The notes beneath the pieces were generated by a model. That model did not search any database, had not been told where the DNA came from, and saw nothing but the letters and a program-made list of their open reading frames with translations. Below, piece by piece: positions 24,212 to 35,385 of a stretch of DNA of 64,000 nt. Each line of letters starts with the position of its first letter. Position 1 is the first letter of the stretch. Made by a program: the position numbers and the translations under genes. Source of the DNA: Clytia hemisphaerica (taxonomy: Eukaryota; Cnidaria; Hydrozoa; Leptothecata; Clytiidae); NCBI GenBank assembly GCA_902728285.1, contig CACVBU010001235.1:1149233-1213232 (forward strand). The letters are read 5' to 3'.

Positions 24212-26470
24212 ATGACCAAAACCATGATGTTTAATACTATTCAATATAGCTTTATGTCAAATCAATCAACAACTTCATCAGCTTTTGATCAAATTTGTTG
24301 CTTTGAAGATATGGTGAAACCTTACGATCCTGAAATTGAAGGTAAATTCATTTTATTTGGTTGAATCGGTAACACTTGGCGTCTTGTAATGGAGACCAAT
24401 TGTATATGCTTATAAACCATATGTAGTGTTTATAAAAAAAGAGATTGTCACGAGAAGTCTTAAAGCCATAATGGCGCATTTGTCGTGTAACAGTGATTTT
24501 GAATTGTTTTATAATCAAACTAAAAATGCCGCTTTAAATGATTGCTTTCCTATTGTTGTAATTGTGTTGAATACTGCTTTTTATAATAAATGACCTTTCA
24601 AAATGGTCAGTAATTTTTCTCAAAGCTTCTGCTTTGTGTTTCTAGACGAGCCATGAAAGGTATTTACTTCGTTGTGTTTTGTTTTTGTCTACTTATAAAA
24701 TAATGCTTCAATACTTTCAATACTTAGTTTACGAAGAATATCATAACTTATATTTATTATTCAACTATTTTTTTCATAGGATTCGATGATGCATTGAATT
24801 TCCCAGAAATCAAGACAGAAATCAAAACAGAATGCGAAATTAATCAGCCAACACAACCAGAGCCTTCATCTATGCTAGCTTTGGCAACACTTAAAGTCGA
24901 CCCAGTAGCAGATGACACGAGTGAAGACCATAAACAAGATATCACAGCCATCAAAAATTCAACAGAAGATTTGGAAACTGAGGATCTCAAAAATGAAAAA
25001 AATGACAAATTATGTCGCCTATATTTATGGTACTTCCTACTGGAGTTGTTAGGAATTGAAGGCACCGAGAATATCATCAGCTGGACCAATAAAGAAACAC
25101 TGGAGTTTAAGATCCATGATGCAAAGCGTTTGGCTGTCATGTGGGGTAATATGCATGGTCGTGAGAATATGACCTATGCTAAGTTCTCCAGAGCTTTGAG
25201 ATACCACTACAAGAAAGGAGTTCTCCAAAAGGTAAGAATTGAACGATAATCTATATTATCTTTTATGAGGATAAATTAAAAAAATCCAAAGACTAATCAA
25301 ATAGCCATTGTTTTCACAACTTGTAATGCAGAGAAAACAACCGATTTCAATTTTCTAGCGTTCGCAGTATATTATCAATACCATTGATGAAATTAAACTA
25401 AACCATATTTCTTCTCTTTTCACCAGGTCCACAAGAAACGATATTGCTACCAATTCTTACGATGTGCCAAGGTTAAATATGTTATGGAGGAAAACGCCAC
25501 AAAAAACAAAGTTAAATTTAATGCAAAGGTAAAACAAGAAGTAATCAGTAATAATAAAGCTAATGAAGCCAAAAAACAACAAAAAGCTACAAACGGTTCA
25601 ACAAACATTACTAAAAAATCAATTTCCAAAACAGACTCTACACCACAGTTCTTGGAATTACCACGACCAGAATCTAGAACATCTTTCAGCTCTGATGAGA
25701 CAAGCTCACATACAAGTGAATTACCAGAAGATTTTGAAATGGAAGATGTCTCTACAATGGATTTAAACATTGCTGAATATCTTACTTCTGGTGATTTGAC
25801 CAGAGATGTACCCGATATTCGAGTGCAAGACTTAGTCGAAGAAATGCAAGCTTCAGATCAAATGATAATGAACAATACGAGTCCAAGCACTAGTTGCATT
25901 GACCAAAACTCGTACACTTTTTACCAAGAATCACAACCTCAATCACGATACATTAGTTTCTACCAACAAACCTATCAACAAAATGTACCCGACAATCAAC
26001 AACAATTATCAACAACAACATCGAGTTATATGCAACATATGCGACAACAACAACAACAGGAACCTGTAATGGAATCAACATTTTTAAGACAACCATCAAC
26101 AACTTCGGGTTATATGCAACAAATGCGTCAACAACAACAGGAGCAACAACAACCTACAATGGAATCAACATTTTTAAGTCAACAGCAACAACAACGTTCA
26201 GAAATGGAATCAACATTTTTACAACAACAACAACAACCCACTATACCTGATCTATCTACCCAGATCTCAAGTCTAGACTACATGAGCAGTTGTGCATTAC
26301 CCTCCTTCGGATTGGATAACTCCAACCTCACAACTCCGTCCATTTTCAACCCCTTTTCTTCAGTAGATACCCCTACAACATGTGGGACAGGCATCAACCT
26401 TAATCAAAACTCTTTATCCTCTATCGACTTGAGTTTTATATCGGAGTCAATGAACTTATACAATAATTGA
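24212..26470 (+). CDS. ETS-domain transcription factor, three exons
   Basis: A nuclear DNA-binding regulator that should recognise GGA(A/T) sites. Exons are 24,212-24,341, 24,780-25,231 and 25,427-26,470; all junctions are GT/AG and phases agree, giving about 541 residues. The winged-helix ETS domain covers about residues 121-206 and is split by intron 2. It begins LYLWYFLLELL and holds the recognition-helix segment NMTYAKFSRALRYHY with both DNA-contacting arginines, then KRYCYQF. The WGN..R.NMTY pattern recalls the TEL/Yan group, but no PNT/SAM domain is visible. The N-terminus is short and acidic. The C-terminal half (about residues 375-465) is Gln-rich with imperfect repeats of MESTFL, a probable activation region. 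The start is the first ATG in frame after the TATA box; an ATG at 24,224 or further exons upstream are possible. Confidence 0.85.
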
Positions 26471-26602
26471 TATGATTATGATATTTTTTAAAAACCTTTT
26501 TATAATATAGTTTGTACATAGTTGGTCATATGGTAAGGATTTTCTGACACCAAAAAGATTTGTAAATATTAAAAGTAAAGATGAATTCATATTATATTTT
26601 GA

Positions 26603-26608
26603 ATTAAA
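26603..26608 (+). terminator. Poly(A) signal of the ETS gene
   Basis: ATTAAA, the commonest variant signal, 133 bp after the stop codon; an earlier ATTAAA lies near 26,570. A GT/T-rich stretch follows. Confidence 0.35.
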
Positions 26609-26847
26609 ATACTTTTTCAAAAGAAATCGGGTGGTTCTTATTTTCTTGGCACCTTGAGCCCCCCTTGAGCCTCAAATTGTTCTTATTTTTTTCTTATTTT
26701 GAGAGAAATTTAGTTAATCTAGGGTTTATACCAAATCTTTACTAATTCAGATTCAAAGCAAAATTGGTATGTGAAGATAAAAAATCCCCTCAGAAAATGA
26801 GAAATAAAAAAACTGGCATTGATTGAAGCGATGATCATTACTATAAC

Positions 26848-27165
26848 TTCCCTTGGCGGAAAGAAAATTTGGTGGATTTGGCGGTTTTGGCCAAAATCCA
26901 CCAAATTAAGTTCCCATCAAAATTTATATTTTCCGCCGTACGCCAAATTTAATTTATATAACGTACCGCCAAATTTCGTCCTATTTTAGGCTCAAAAGTT
27001 GGGTTTTCAACGATTTTGCTATCATTTTTTACCCTAAATATCCAGCAACCGCCAAATTAAATTCCCGCCAAATTTGATTTTCTCGGCCATCCACCAAAAT
27101 AAATTCCGTCTGAAAAATCGTTTTCGGCCATCCACCAAATTAAATTCCCGCCAAAATTTCTTCCT
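26848..27165. repeat. CGCCAAA/TTTGGCGG repeat cluster
   Basis: Short blocks such as AATTTGGTGGATTTGGCGG, GGCCATCCACCAAATTAAAT and CCGCCAAATT recur in both orientations, forming several overlapping small inverted repeats. This looks like a degraded cluster of MITE ends. No coding sequence. Confidence 0.45.
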
Positions 27166-27268
27166 TTGCATTTGAAATAAACAGTCTTACCTATAAAAGC
27201 TTTTAATAAACTGGTGAAATAAAGATGTGTTTCTTATCAATTTGACCACACCATATGGAAAAAAAGAT

Positions 27269-28409
27269 TTTAACTTGGTTTTACACTCGGGGGGGGGGGT
27301 GGCAAATGGAGCGTACGGTATATGCCGACCTTAAGGGTACCTTTTTGGATTTCCAAAGTCCCGCTAAGGGTCGGAAAAATCAGAAAATCAAATTTCAGTC
27401 CCACTAAGGGTGGGAGAAATAGGAAAATTTCAACTTTTTACCCACAGAAAGATCAAAATTTGGTCATATTTGGTCAAATTTGTCCCACTAAGGGTCGTAA
27501 AATTGCAAAAATTTTCCATTGTTTTCTCCTTTTTAGTCCCGGTCAGCGGGTGAACAAGGCATGTCCCAAATATATTTTGCGTGACGCACATCGCTTCCCA
27601 TTATTCATTAACTTTCATATATGGCTCAAAACAATCGTATCAACAAGAGGATTTCGAAAAGTGCTGGGTCAAAAATTTACATCGAGCCAATCTCAAGATA
27701 TCGGCCAAAAACTGATTTTGACGTTATAAAATACATCGAAAAAACACGTCAAAAAGACAATTTAAATGATGTCATCATTGAAAAAAGGCGATAATTCCGA
27801 TTAACTTACTACAATCAAAGCAAAATTTTGACTGGAGATGTAAATTAACGATTCTAAAATATTTCATGCTAAAAATTTTGAAAATTCATGATGCCATCAG
27901 TATTTTTTGACGTATTTTAATTTTTCTCGACAACAAATAACGTCATTCAAATTTTCTGAAAATTTTCGATCAAATATTTCAGAGTCATTAATTTACAACT
28001 CCAGTCAAAATTTGGTGTTAATTGCATTAATAAAATTGAAGTTATCGCTGTTTTTCATTAATGACCTCATTTGAATCTTACTTATGACGTGTTTTTTCGA
28101 TGTATTTTATAACGTCAAAATCAATTTTTGACCGATATCTTGAGATTGGCTTGATGCAAATTTTTGACCCAGCACTTTTCGAAATCCGCTCGTTGATATG
28201 ATTCTTTTGAGCTATATATGAACGTTAAGGTATAATTGGAAGCGGTGCGCGTCACGCGAAATATATTTGGGACATGCTTTGTTTCACCCGAGCCAAAGTT
28301 CGAAAGTCGGGCGGCACCCCCCTCCCCCCCCGTCAGCTCGCAGCCCTAGTACCCCCCGGGAGAAAAACCAAAAGGGAAAAAAATTCAAACTGTATTTAAC
28401 TTGGTTTTA
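27269..28409. mobile_element. Compound G-run element with internal palindrome, 15-bp direct repeats
   Basis: TTTAACTTGGTTTTA occurs exactly at 27,269-27,283 and 28,395-28,409, enclosing about 1.1 kb. Inside the left edge are CTCGGGGGGGGGGG and then repeats of TCCC(A/G)CTAAGGGTCG, which recall the three GGGGGG-ended MITEs at 30,141, 44,996 and 57,638. The right edge is C-rich (CACCCCCCTCCCCCCCC and TACCCCCCGGGAG). A 744-bp palindrome fills the middle. It is probably a related element carrying a fold-back insertion. The 15-bp repeats could be a target duplication or chance. Confidence 0.45.
27547..28290. repeat. 744-bp imperfect palindrome
   Basis: The left arm begins CGGGTGAACAAGGCATGTCC and the right arm ends GGACATGCTTTGTTTCACCC followed by G. 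The arms remain complementary through TTTTGACGTTATAAAATACA / TGTATTTTATAACGTCAAAA and TGGAGATGTAAATTAACGAT-type blocks towards a centre near 27,918. Divergence is clearly higher than in the 20.3-kb palindrome, so it is older. No coding capacity is supported. Confidence 0.7.
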
Positions 28410-29019
28410 AATACCTCTGTAGTAGTGAGTCGATAAAACTCGTAGAAGCCGTACAAAAACCACATGGATGAGGCTATTTATTGGACTTGACTGAACATTG
28501 CTCTTTCAGAAAAAAAATACTGAATTCTTCTCTGATTGAAATTTTTCGGAGGAGAAAACGAAATTTTCATCTCAAGGAAAAATTTCTTCTGTAGGTCTAA
28601 TATTTCAATTGGATTTTCAGTTTTCCTAACTTTCTTAAACTACAACTTCAGAGGTGTCTTTCTTCTACCTAAAAGGGGTCTCGATCCCTCTAGAAACTAT
28701 GGGAAGGAGATAATCTCTAATAACTTTAATACCAAGATTAAGTACTTGGGTAGGTCGACAAGTTGTCCCTGCGAGTTTCGTCTTTGCAGATATAAACTGT
28801 CACTGTGTTGCACGTTTGAAGACGAACGAATACAAGTTTTTTTAACAAAGTCTTGATTCCTTCAGAAATAACATTCTAAACATGAGTATTTTCTTGTTGC
28901 TTTGTGTTTTTGTCAAATCATTGTTTTTTTGTTGTTGTTCACCTTATCAATACCTTTTTTTCTTCAGTCTAAGTTTGCGCTTTATATTATTAATCTTGTT
29001 GGCCATTATAGATGTCAAG

Positions 29020-29470
29020 CGAGTGTTATGGATTTAACAACTGAGAAATACATGAGCGCCCCCGAAACACTTTCTTCCCCTACTGCATATCTCAGTGGAA
29101 TATCCTGTACAATGATATAAGAAATCCACCTTCCATTACAACCTTTAAGAAAGCTATTTATAAATTCTTGAGACCCAACCAGTGTCATGTTTTTGATTTC
29201 CCTGATAATCAAGGTGTTGTCCTCCTAAATTGGTTTCGTGTTGGATTCAGTCATCTCAATGGGCACAAGTTTAGGCACGGTTTTCGTGATACTTTAGACC
29301 CTTTCTGTGGTTGTCGGTCAACACTTTATTTTTGCATTGCTCTTTATATTCTCATGAAAGACAATCACTGTTCAACAAGCTTCATACCTTAAGCAAAGAT
29401 ATTTCCCACTCGATCCCTCCTAAATTTTATCGGTTTTTATTACATGGTGATGTGATGGAAGCCTAAATTC
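29020..29470 (+). pseudogene. 3'-terminal fragment of a LINE reverse-transcriptase ORF
   Basis: Frames here encode the C-terminal region commonly found after the RT of non-LTR retrotransposons. The sequence reads FKKAIYKFLRPNQCHVFD, then LNWFRVGFSHLNGHKFRHGF and RDTLDPFCGC, a variant of the known R.GLSHL..HKF.H.F.D...P.C.CG pattern. After GCG the reading moves to another frame (TLFLHCSLYSHERQSLFNKL), showing a frameshift, and stops follow. There is no 5' part, so this is a 5'-truncated dead copy. It is unrelated in sequence to the LINE at 53.7-57.0 kb. Confidence 0.6.
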
Positions 29471-29756
29471 ACTTCTGAAACAAGCAATTCTTTAAAGTGA
29501 TTATGTTTTTTAAATAATTTTTGGAGGGGATAAAACGTTTTTAATTTTGTAAATAGTTTTTTCATTGTCTTTTATACTACAATAGCTTTATGTTTTTGCA
29601 GATAATTTGCGAAAAATAATTATTAAATTATATGTATTATAATCTCAAATGTGAAAATTAAACCATTTACTTTTGGGATATTTTCTGTTGTTGGGTAAGA
29701 TCGCTATAGTATCTACAATCGTGGTCAAAATCTATTGAGAATTTAGCTTATTTCCT

Positions 29757-29995
29757 CGTTTTTTGAAATTAGGAGAAAGTCGCTTTTGGGCTAATTGATA
29801 AATTTATTCGAGTATTTCAGTTCGGTAGGGGTTTATAGACTTCCAGGCTATATTCAGAGCCCTATAGGACCATTCTTGAACTTTTGGATCCTTAGATCCT
29901 AAGCTTAAGTCTAGCGTTAAAACTAAGAGTTAAAACTATATATTTTCAACCCAATTAAGAGTGCTTCCAAATCGTTTGTGATTATAAGATTTCGT
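29757..29995. repeat. Dispersed repeat, copy 2 (inverted)
   Basis: GAGAAAGTCGCTTTTGGGCT, GGGTTTATAGACTTCCAGGC, GGACCATTCTTGAAC and GCTTCCAAATCGTTTGTG are the reverse complements of blocks at 5,430-5,655. Divergence is moderate. Confidence 0.6.
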
Positions 29996-30140
29996 AGGAA
30001 TTTCCCTTTTTTCTCAAATATTACGACCATGATTGTAGTTTAGAAGTCTACAAAATGATTAAAAGCCTATTAGTGAAAGTGATGGAAATTTCGATTAAGT
30101 GATCAAGTTTCGACAGCTCTCCAAAGTTATTACCCTTAAG

Positions 30141-30468
30141 CCGGGGGGGGGGGAGGCACTCCAGGTAAGTGACCTACCGGACGTGCGGCCCTTAAGGGTA
30201 GGTTTTTTGGACTTTGGAAAGTGCACTGTAAGGGTTGATTTGTGAGCAAGTGGGAAAAAGTGCATTGTAAGGGTGTAAAATTTGAGAAAATAACAAATTT
30301 TGAGGTAGAATTTGAGAAATTCCTGAAAAGGGCAAAAAATCTCGAAAAATTGCACTATAAGGGTCGATTTTCAGCCAAATTTTTCCTGCACTGAAAGGGT
30401 CCGATTTTAGAGACCTGATTTTTGGCCGAAGGTACAGTCGTTTCAAAATCAAGTGCCTCCCCCCCGGG
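30141..30468. mobile_element. hAT-like G-run MITE, copy A
   Basis: The left end is CCGGGGGGGGGGGAGGCACT and the right end AGTGCCTCCCCCCCGGG. The element is flanked by an exact 8-bp duplication CCCTTAAG (30,133-30,140 and 30,469-30,476). Internally TGCACTGTAAGGGT-type words recur several times. Non-coding; the minus-strand frames across it are accidental. The 8-bp duplication points to hAT. Copies B and C lie at 44,996-45,212 and 57,638-57,980. Confidence 0.75.
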
Positions 30469-30476
30469 CCCTTAAG

Positions 30477-31204
30477 TGGATAAATTCTCGCGTGGACTTT
30501 TTTTCGCGAAGTGGGCACACTTATTATTCTGCCAATTTCCTTCCTCTTCCTAGGGGTTTTGGCCAAAATCCTGATTTTGAATATTTCGTGAGGTTTAATT
30601 TTCGCCTTGGAAACCTCTATGAAAAAAGCTGTTTTCTGATTCTCTGTTTTTGTTATTTATTTATGGTACAAGTGGATAAAGCAACCTCAAGGTTCTTTTT
30701 TCGTCTTTTTGAATAACGATTTCGGGAATTTCCCTAATCCAGACGTTGGTTTGAGGTCTGTGTTTTGAGAGCTCTCCGAGGTTATGCCACATCGAGTTTT
30801 TTTATCACCATTTTGGGAAATTCTCTTGTTCACGCAGAAACTACACCACATTTTACTTTCGAGAAAAGGTGGGCGTGGTTTCTTCACTAATGTCACGTTG
30901 TAGATGTTTTAGGTTTTGTATCATTTGAGTTAATTCCCAAATCTTCAAAACAGTTGAGAAGTGTGAAAATGTGAATTTTCCTCAGTCACACAATAACCCT
31001 CTTTAGTCATTTCACTTATTCAGCATCTTTTCTATTTTTCTCGCATTGTCAGTGAAAAACATGGAGCCCATCCATGGACTACTCAATTGTTGTACCTGTT
31101 GGAACTCCTCTCACTAGTTTCTGTATCCCTGGAAGCTTATAACAACAGAATTAAAGTCCGTTTTATATTAGCCGGCAGTGTTTTTCCAAACCTCAATAAC
31201 TTTT
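30477..31204. other. Non-coding, nothing recognised
   Basis: No supported gene or repeat. Confidence 0.45.
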
Positions 31205-31554
31205 GATATAATTTGAATTAAGTAGAGATTTCGTGCTCATTGAAAAGACGCGAACAGGACTGGAATATTGCTATATAGAGAAAAAACTCAAAAAAGATAT
31301 AAGAAAATGAAGAAGAAGAAAAACAACTTTTCCAATAATTGTGCTATAGTTATCATTTTCACACGAGTGATTCTTTGATCTTAGAACATCATTATTATGA
31401 AAAAAGTTTTTCAAAGAAATTTATTCCATCGAAAGATATAGTCCAAAGTTTATCAATGATTGACTTTAAAAATCATTAAAAAACAACAGAAAAGAGCCCT
31501 TTTTTAAGTCAACCCGGGCAAAGTTTTAAGCTATATTTTTTAAATGAATGACTA
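31205..31554 (+). repeat. Dispersed repeat flanking the composite (left)
   Basis: Diverged copy of the 18.0-kb repeat (CATTTTCACACGAGTGATTC block, TTTTTCAAAGAAATTTATTC block). A reverse-complement copy lies immediately beyond the other side of the composite at about 34,695-34,900. Confidence 0.5.
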
Positions 31555-31836
31555 GTTTTTAACGAGGGGCAAATCACTAAAATAAATCTCGTCCCTACAC
31601 AACTTTATAAATCAAAAATAAATCATAAATCAAAAATAAATCAGAAATGAATCATAAATCAAAAATAAATCAGAAATAAATCATTAATCAAAAAGAAATC
31701 ATAAATCAAAAATAAATCGTAAATCTCGTACACAGATTTGTTTGTGATTGATGCAGCAGGGTGCTCAATGAAATCAGAGCCAATTTAAATTTTAAAAGTT
31801 GTCTTTTATCATAAACAAAGTAAATAGTACACTACT

Positions 31837-32402
31837 TAGCCTGGGTATCCAGACTCAAAATTTCAGAAAAAAACACTCTTACCTCAACATACAAAGTTTC
31901 TAAAATTATAGAGTCTGGTGCAACTAAAAAAGTCTGATACAGTTTTGAATGACACAGTCTGTGAGTGAACCCTTGTTGACAGAGTCTCAAAACTTTGGAA
32001 ACCCAGACAGACACACATAATTACTTACCATAAAACCTCTTTTATAAACTCAAAAGCCTTTCAAAACTAATTCAAACCACATCCAAACGTCAGCCACATT
32101 CATAAAGGCTCCTTTCCATCAGCCATTTTGTTTCGAAATGAACCTGTGTTTTCATTTTCATTTGTTTATGTTTTTTTGCCATGTCAGCTTTTTCCATAAA
32201 TTATGCGCGCGCATCGAGAAATATCGAAAAGCCCGCGAAAATTCTGCTCAGTGACTGGGCGCGTACTGACCAATTAGAGACACTCGCATATGCAGGGACA
32301 GATATCCCTGCCAGACGAGTTACTTGGACCAGACCGTAAACCTGAGACAAGATTATAAAAAACTAGACGGTGAAATAGTTTACGGTCTGGATATCCAGGC
32401 TA
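31837..32402. mobile_element. MITE with 9-bp target duplication (Mutator-like by TSD)
   Basis: The ends TAGCCTGGGTATCCAGAC and GTCTGGATATCCAGGCTA are 18-bp inverted repeats with one mismatch. TACACTACT is present exactly on both sides (31,828-31,836 and 32,403-32,411). The right arm of the surrounding composite shows the uninterrupted site (TAATACACTACTCC on the minus strand near 34,600), which confirms the insertion. 566 bp, non-coding. Confidence 0.8.
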
Positions 32403-32590
32403 TACACTACTCCGAGTTTCATGCTTACTGCACTTGTCAAATGTACAAATAAAATGAATCTGTTTTGAAATTCTCATTTAAAAAGCTAAAAAATGTTAAA
32501 AAGTTGAAATAATTGGTGCGATAAAAAATTGATGTGCGTATAAAAGGGTAATAAAAAGGTAAATAAAAGGAATGTATAAAAATTCTATCA

Positions 32591-33780
32591 TTAGTCCGGT
32601 GGGACTGCTTTGAAGTTTTTCAGTAGAAATTTATTTAAATGACGGCATTTTGATACTGATTCCGAATGTTTATTAATCAGGTCAAGTTCTGACGTCATAA
32701 TGTGATATTTCTCTGTCAGGCACAAATTACATCGTTTTGAGCCATTTACATAAGGACGGGCGTGGTCAATTATTTCCCAGTTCAATTTAGGAGAGATATC
32801 CTTCAATTGGAGATCCCACACGTAGTTCGAAAGTTCGGTTGATTTCTTCTTGTCTTCATTCCTGAACGTATGTTTGTGGCCATACCAACGTTGTTTGAAA
32901 GAATTGGCAGTTAAACCAATGTAGTGTTTGCCTTCCTCTGTATCGACTTTTTTGACGCTACACTTGTAGATAACTTCTTTTTCTAGACAATTTCCGTTCA
33001 ATGGACACTCATTCTTCTTTCTGCAGTTGCACAATTTTTCGTTTTCATTATTTGTATCTACTTGCTGATTTAAAACTTTCCTATTGTGTGCTGATATAAT
33101 TCTCGAAACATTTGGAAGGTAGCTATAACTAACTTTCAGGTTGTTACGATTAAAGATCTTGTGAAGACAGTGGTTCTTCGGGAATTTTTTGTCTACAATA
33201 CGCAGAAACCTTTTTGCTACATTTGTTTTTACGTTGGTGCTGACTGAACGGGGGGTTGAACTATATAATTTTTCTAGGTCTGGTTTTCGTTTGTTTTGTG
33301 TTCGGCGTTTTGTGAGTTGATTTTTCTTTGTAGCCACTTAACTGAAGTGCATCGTTATACATTTGGGATGCTCGGTCGAAAATCTCCTTGTTTGACGAAA
33401 TTTTGCTTATCCTTTCAGAGATCATTGTTGGTATGCGTTTTATGATGTTGGGTGGATGATTCGATTTCGCATGTACGTAAACGGGATTACTGTTTAGTTT
33501 ATTATGCGTTTTGTATGTCCCGTCTAGCAGATTTAAAGTGATATCAAGAAAATTAACGGTTGTCAAGTTTGTGTCTATTGTAATTTTGAGATCAAATTCT
33601 TCTCTAAAGAGCTATATTAAATCTTTCCTGATTTTATCGGCGTCGTGACCATTGATTACTTCGAAACAAGAAAGACCATCATCACGGTATAGACCAGATA
33701 TCTCGATACCATACTTGTCGCTCAGACGGTAGAGTATAAATAGGCAGACCAATTCGCATAATTCCGCCCCGTCGTAGCTT
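32591..33780 (-). pseudogene. Penelope-like element: RT catalytic region, thumb and GIY-YIG endonuclease
   Basis: Reading on the minus strand from about 33,780, the frame encodes the last part of an RT palm with [20 protein letters not shown] and the catalytic GLYRDDG box. An in-frame TAG near 33,625 follows, then the thumb-like FLDITLNLLDGTYK...KSNHPPNIIKRIP...ISSNKEIFDRA segment. A 1-nt shift in an A-run near 33,320 leads to the 248-residue frame ending at 32,591. That frame carries CNCRKKNECPLNGNC, then HYIGLTANSFKQRWYGHKHT and CNLCLTEK, the cysteine-bearing GIY-YIG endonuclease of EN+ Penelope elements. The 5' RT region is missing. The stop, the frameshift and the 5' truncation make it a dead copy. 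Confidence 0.8.
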
Positions 33781-34414
33781 CAACCCCCCGTTCAGCACCA
33801 ACCTAAAAACAAATGTAGCAAAAAGGTTTCTGAGTATTGTAGACAAAAACTTCCCGAAGAACCACTGTCTTCACAAGATCTTTAATCGTAACAACCTGAA
33901 AGTTAGTTCTTATAGCTGCCTTCCAAATGTTTCGAGAATTATATCAACACATAATAAGAAAGTTCTAAACCACCAAATAGAAACAAATAATGAAAACGAA
34001 AAATTGTGCAACTGCAGAAAGTAGAATGAGTGTCCATTGAACGGGAATTGTTTTAGAAAAAGAAGTTATCTACAAGTGTAACGTCAAAAAAGTCGATACA
34101 GAGGAAGGCAAACACTACATTGGTTTAACTGCCAATTCTTTCAAACAACGTTGGTATGGCCACAAACATACGTTCAGGAATGAAGACAAGAAGAAATCAA
34201 CCGAACTTTCGAACTACGTGCGGGACTTCCAATTGAAGGATATCTCTCCTAAATTGAACTGGGAAATAATTGACCACGCCCGTCCTTGACAGAGAAATAT
34301 CACATTATGACGTCAGAACTTGACCTGGTTAATAAATGTTCGGAATTAGTATCAAAATGCCGTCATTTAAATAAATTTCTACTGAAAAACTTCAAAGCAG
34401 TCCCACCGGACTAA
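33781..34414 (+). pseudogene. Inverted second copy of the Penelope-like 3' end
   Basis: This stretch is the diverged reverse complement of 32,591-33,250. It begins at [17 protein letters not shown] and carries the same cysteine block. An in-frame stop follows CNCRK, frame changes occur near 34,040, and about 30 bp encoding the CNLCLTEK block is deleted near 34,285. Head-to-head with the minus-strand copy it forms the right arm of the composite fold-back. It is non-functional. Confidence 0.75.
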
Positions 34415-34694
34415 TGATAGAATTTTTATACATTCCTTTTATTTACCTTTTTATTACCCTTTTATACGCACATCAATTTTTTATCGCACCAATTATTTCA
34501 ACTTTTTAACATTTTTTAGCTTTTTAAATGAGAATTTCAAAACAGATTCATTTTATTTGTACATTTGACAAGTGCAGTAAGCATGAAACTCGGAGTAGTG
34601 TATTATTTAATTTGTATGATGAAACATAACTTTTAAAATTTAAAATTTAAATCTCGTACACCATTTTTCGAATGATTTGCCCCTCGCTTTTTAA

Positions 34695-34900
34695 ATCTTT
34701 TTTCGCATTTATAACGTTCTAAGATTGAAGAGTTTCTGATACACAAATGATGATCATAGCATTATTTTACAAGAAGTTGATTTTTTTCTTCATTTTTTTC
34801 ATCTTCGTTTTTCCTTTTTTTGATTTTTTTTCTTTTTTGATAATACACCACTCCGGATTATCTTTTTAACGAGCACAAAAACTGCCAGCTAATTTGAAAT
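34695..34900 (-). repeat. Dispersed repeat flanking the composite (right, inverted)
   Basis: Reverse complement of the 18.0-kb and 31.2-kb repeat: on the minus strand GAAGAAAAAAATCAACTTCT and CTCTTCAATCTTAGAAC blocks are recognisable, and GTGCTCGTTAAAAAGATAAT lies at its start. Confidence 0.45.
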
Positions 34901-35385
34901 TAGACTAGAGTCTACTTCTGGCTGAACTTTGCTTTTTGATGATTTTTGATGACGCTGAGTCCAGTGAAGTAGACTAGGAGCGTTTGGCGAATCCAGCTTT
35001 CGGTGCTTAACTTTTCGTATCCATGGAAACTTCTAAGTATCACAGAGGTTTGCATTAATTTTAAATCGTATCGTGAAGATTACCATTTATCGAAACAATC
35101 ACTGAGAAGGAGCGTTTGTTTTGATTTTTCACTCCTTCTTTTTCCCACGCACATACTTTTTATAAGAAACAAAAGAATGAAAGGAATTTGTAATCGACAT
35201 GGTAAAATGTGAAATTGACAAAGGTGAATTCTTTTGAAATCGACATTCCTAAGGGGAAGTAAATGCCTGCGTTGGAAATTGACAAGTTTTATAGAGTTTT
35301 ATAAGAAAATGTATTATGAAGCATTTAAAAAAAGATACAAGAGAGAAAAATCGTGTGATGTAAGATTCTTTTCAGTACAAAATCT

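Larger units (their letters stand above)
31563..34686. mobile_element. Composite fold-back element with hAT-like ends and Penelope-derived arms
   Basis: The ends CGAGGGGCAAATCACT (31,563) and A(A)TGATTTGCCCCTCG (34,686) are the same as those of the 134-bp MITE at 15,725. Outside lie GTTTTTAA (31,555-31,562) and CTTTTTAA (34,687-34,694), an 8-bp duplication with one mismatch. Inside the left end is an AAATAAATC array (about 31,580-31,735). The two halves, 31,783-33,245 and 33,790-34,650, are inverted copies of each other apart from the MITE inserted at 31,837, and consist mainly of the 3' part of a Penelope-like element. This suggests a fold-back element that captured, or arose from, an inverted Penelope pair. 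Confidence 0.6.

Noticed and set aside
27322..27729. 135-codon plus-strand frame
   Set aside because: It spans the G-run element and one arm of the palindrome; the CTAAGGGTCG repeats explain its openness.
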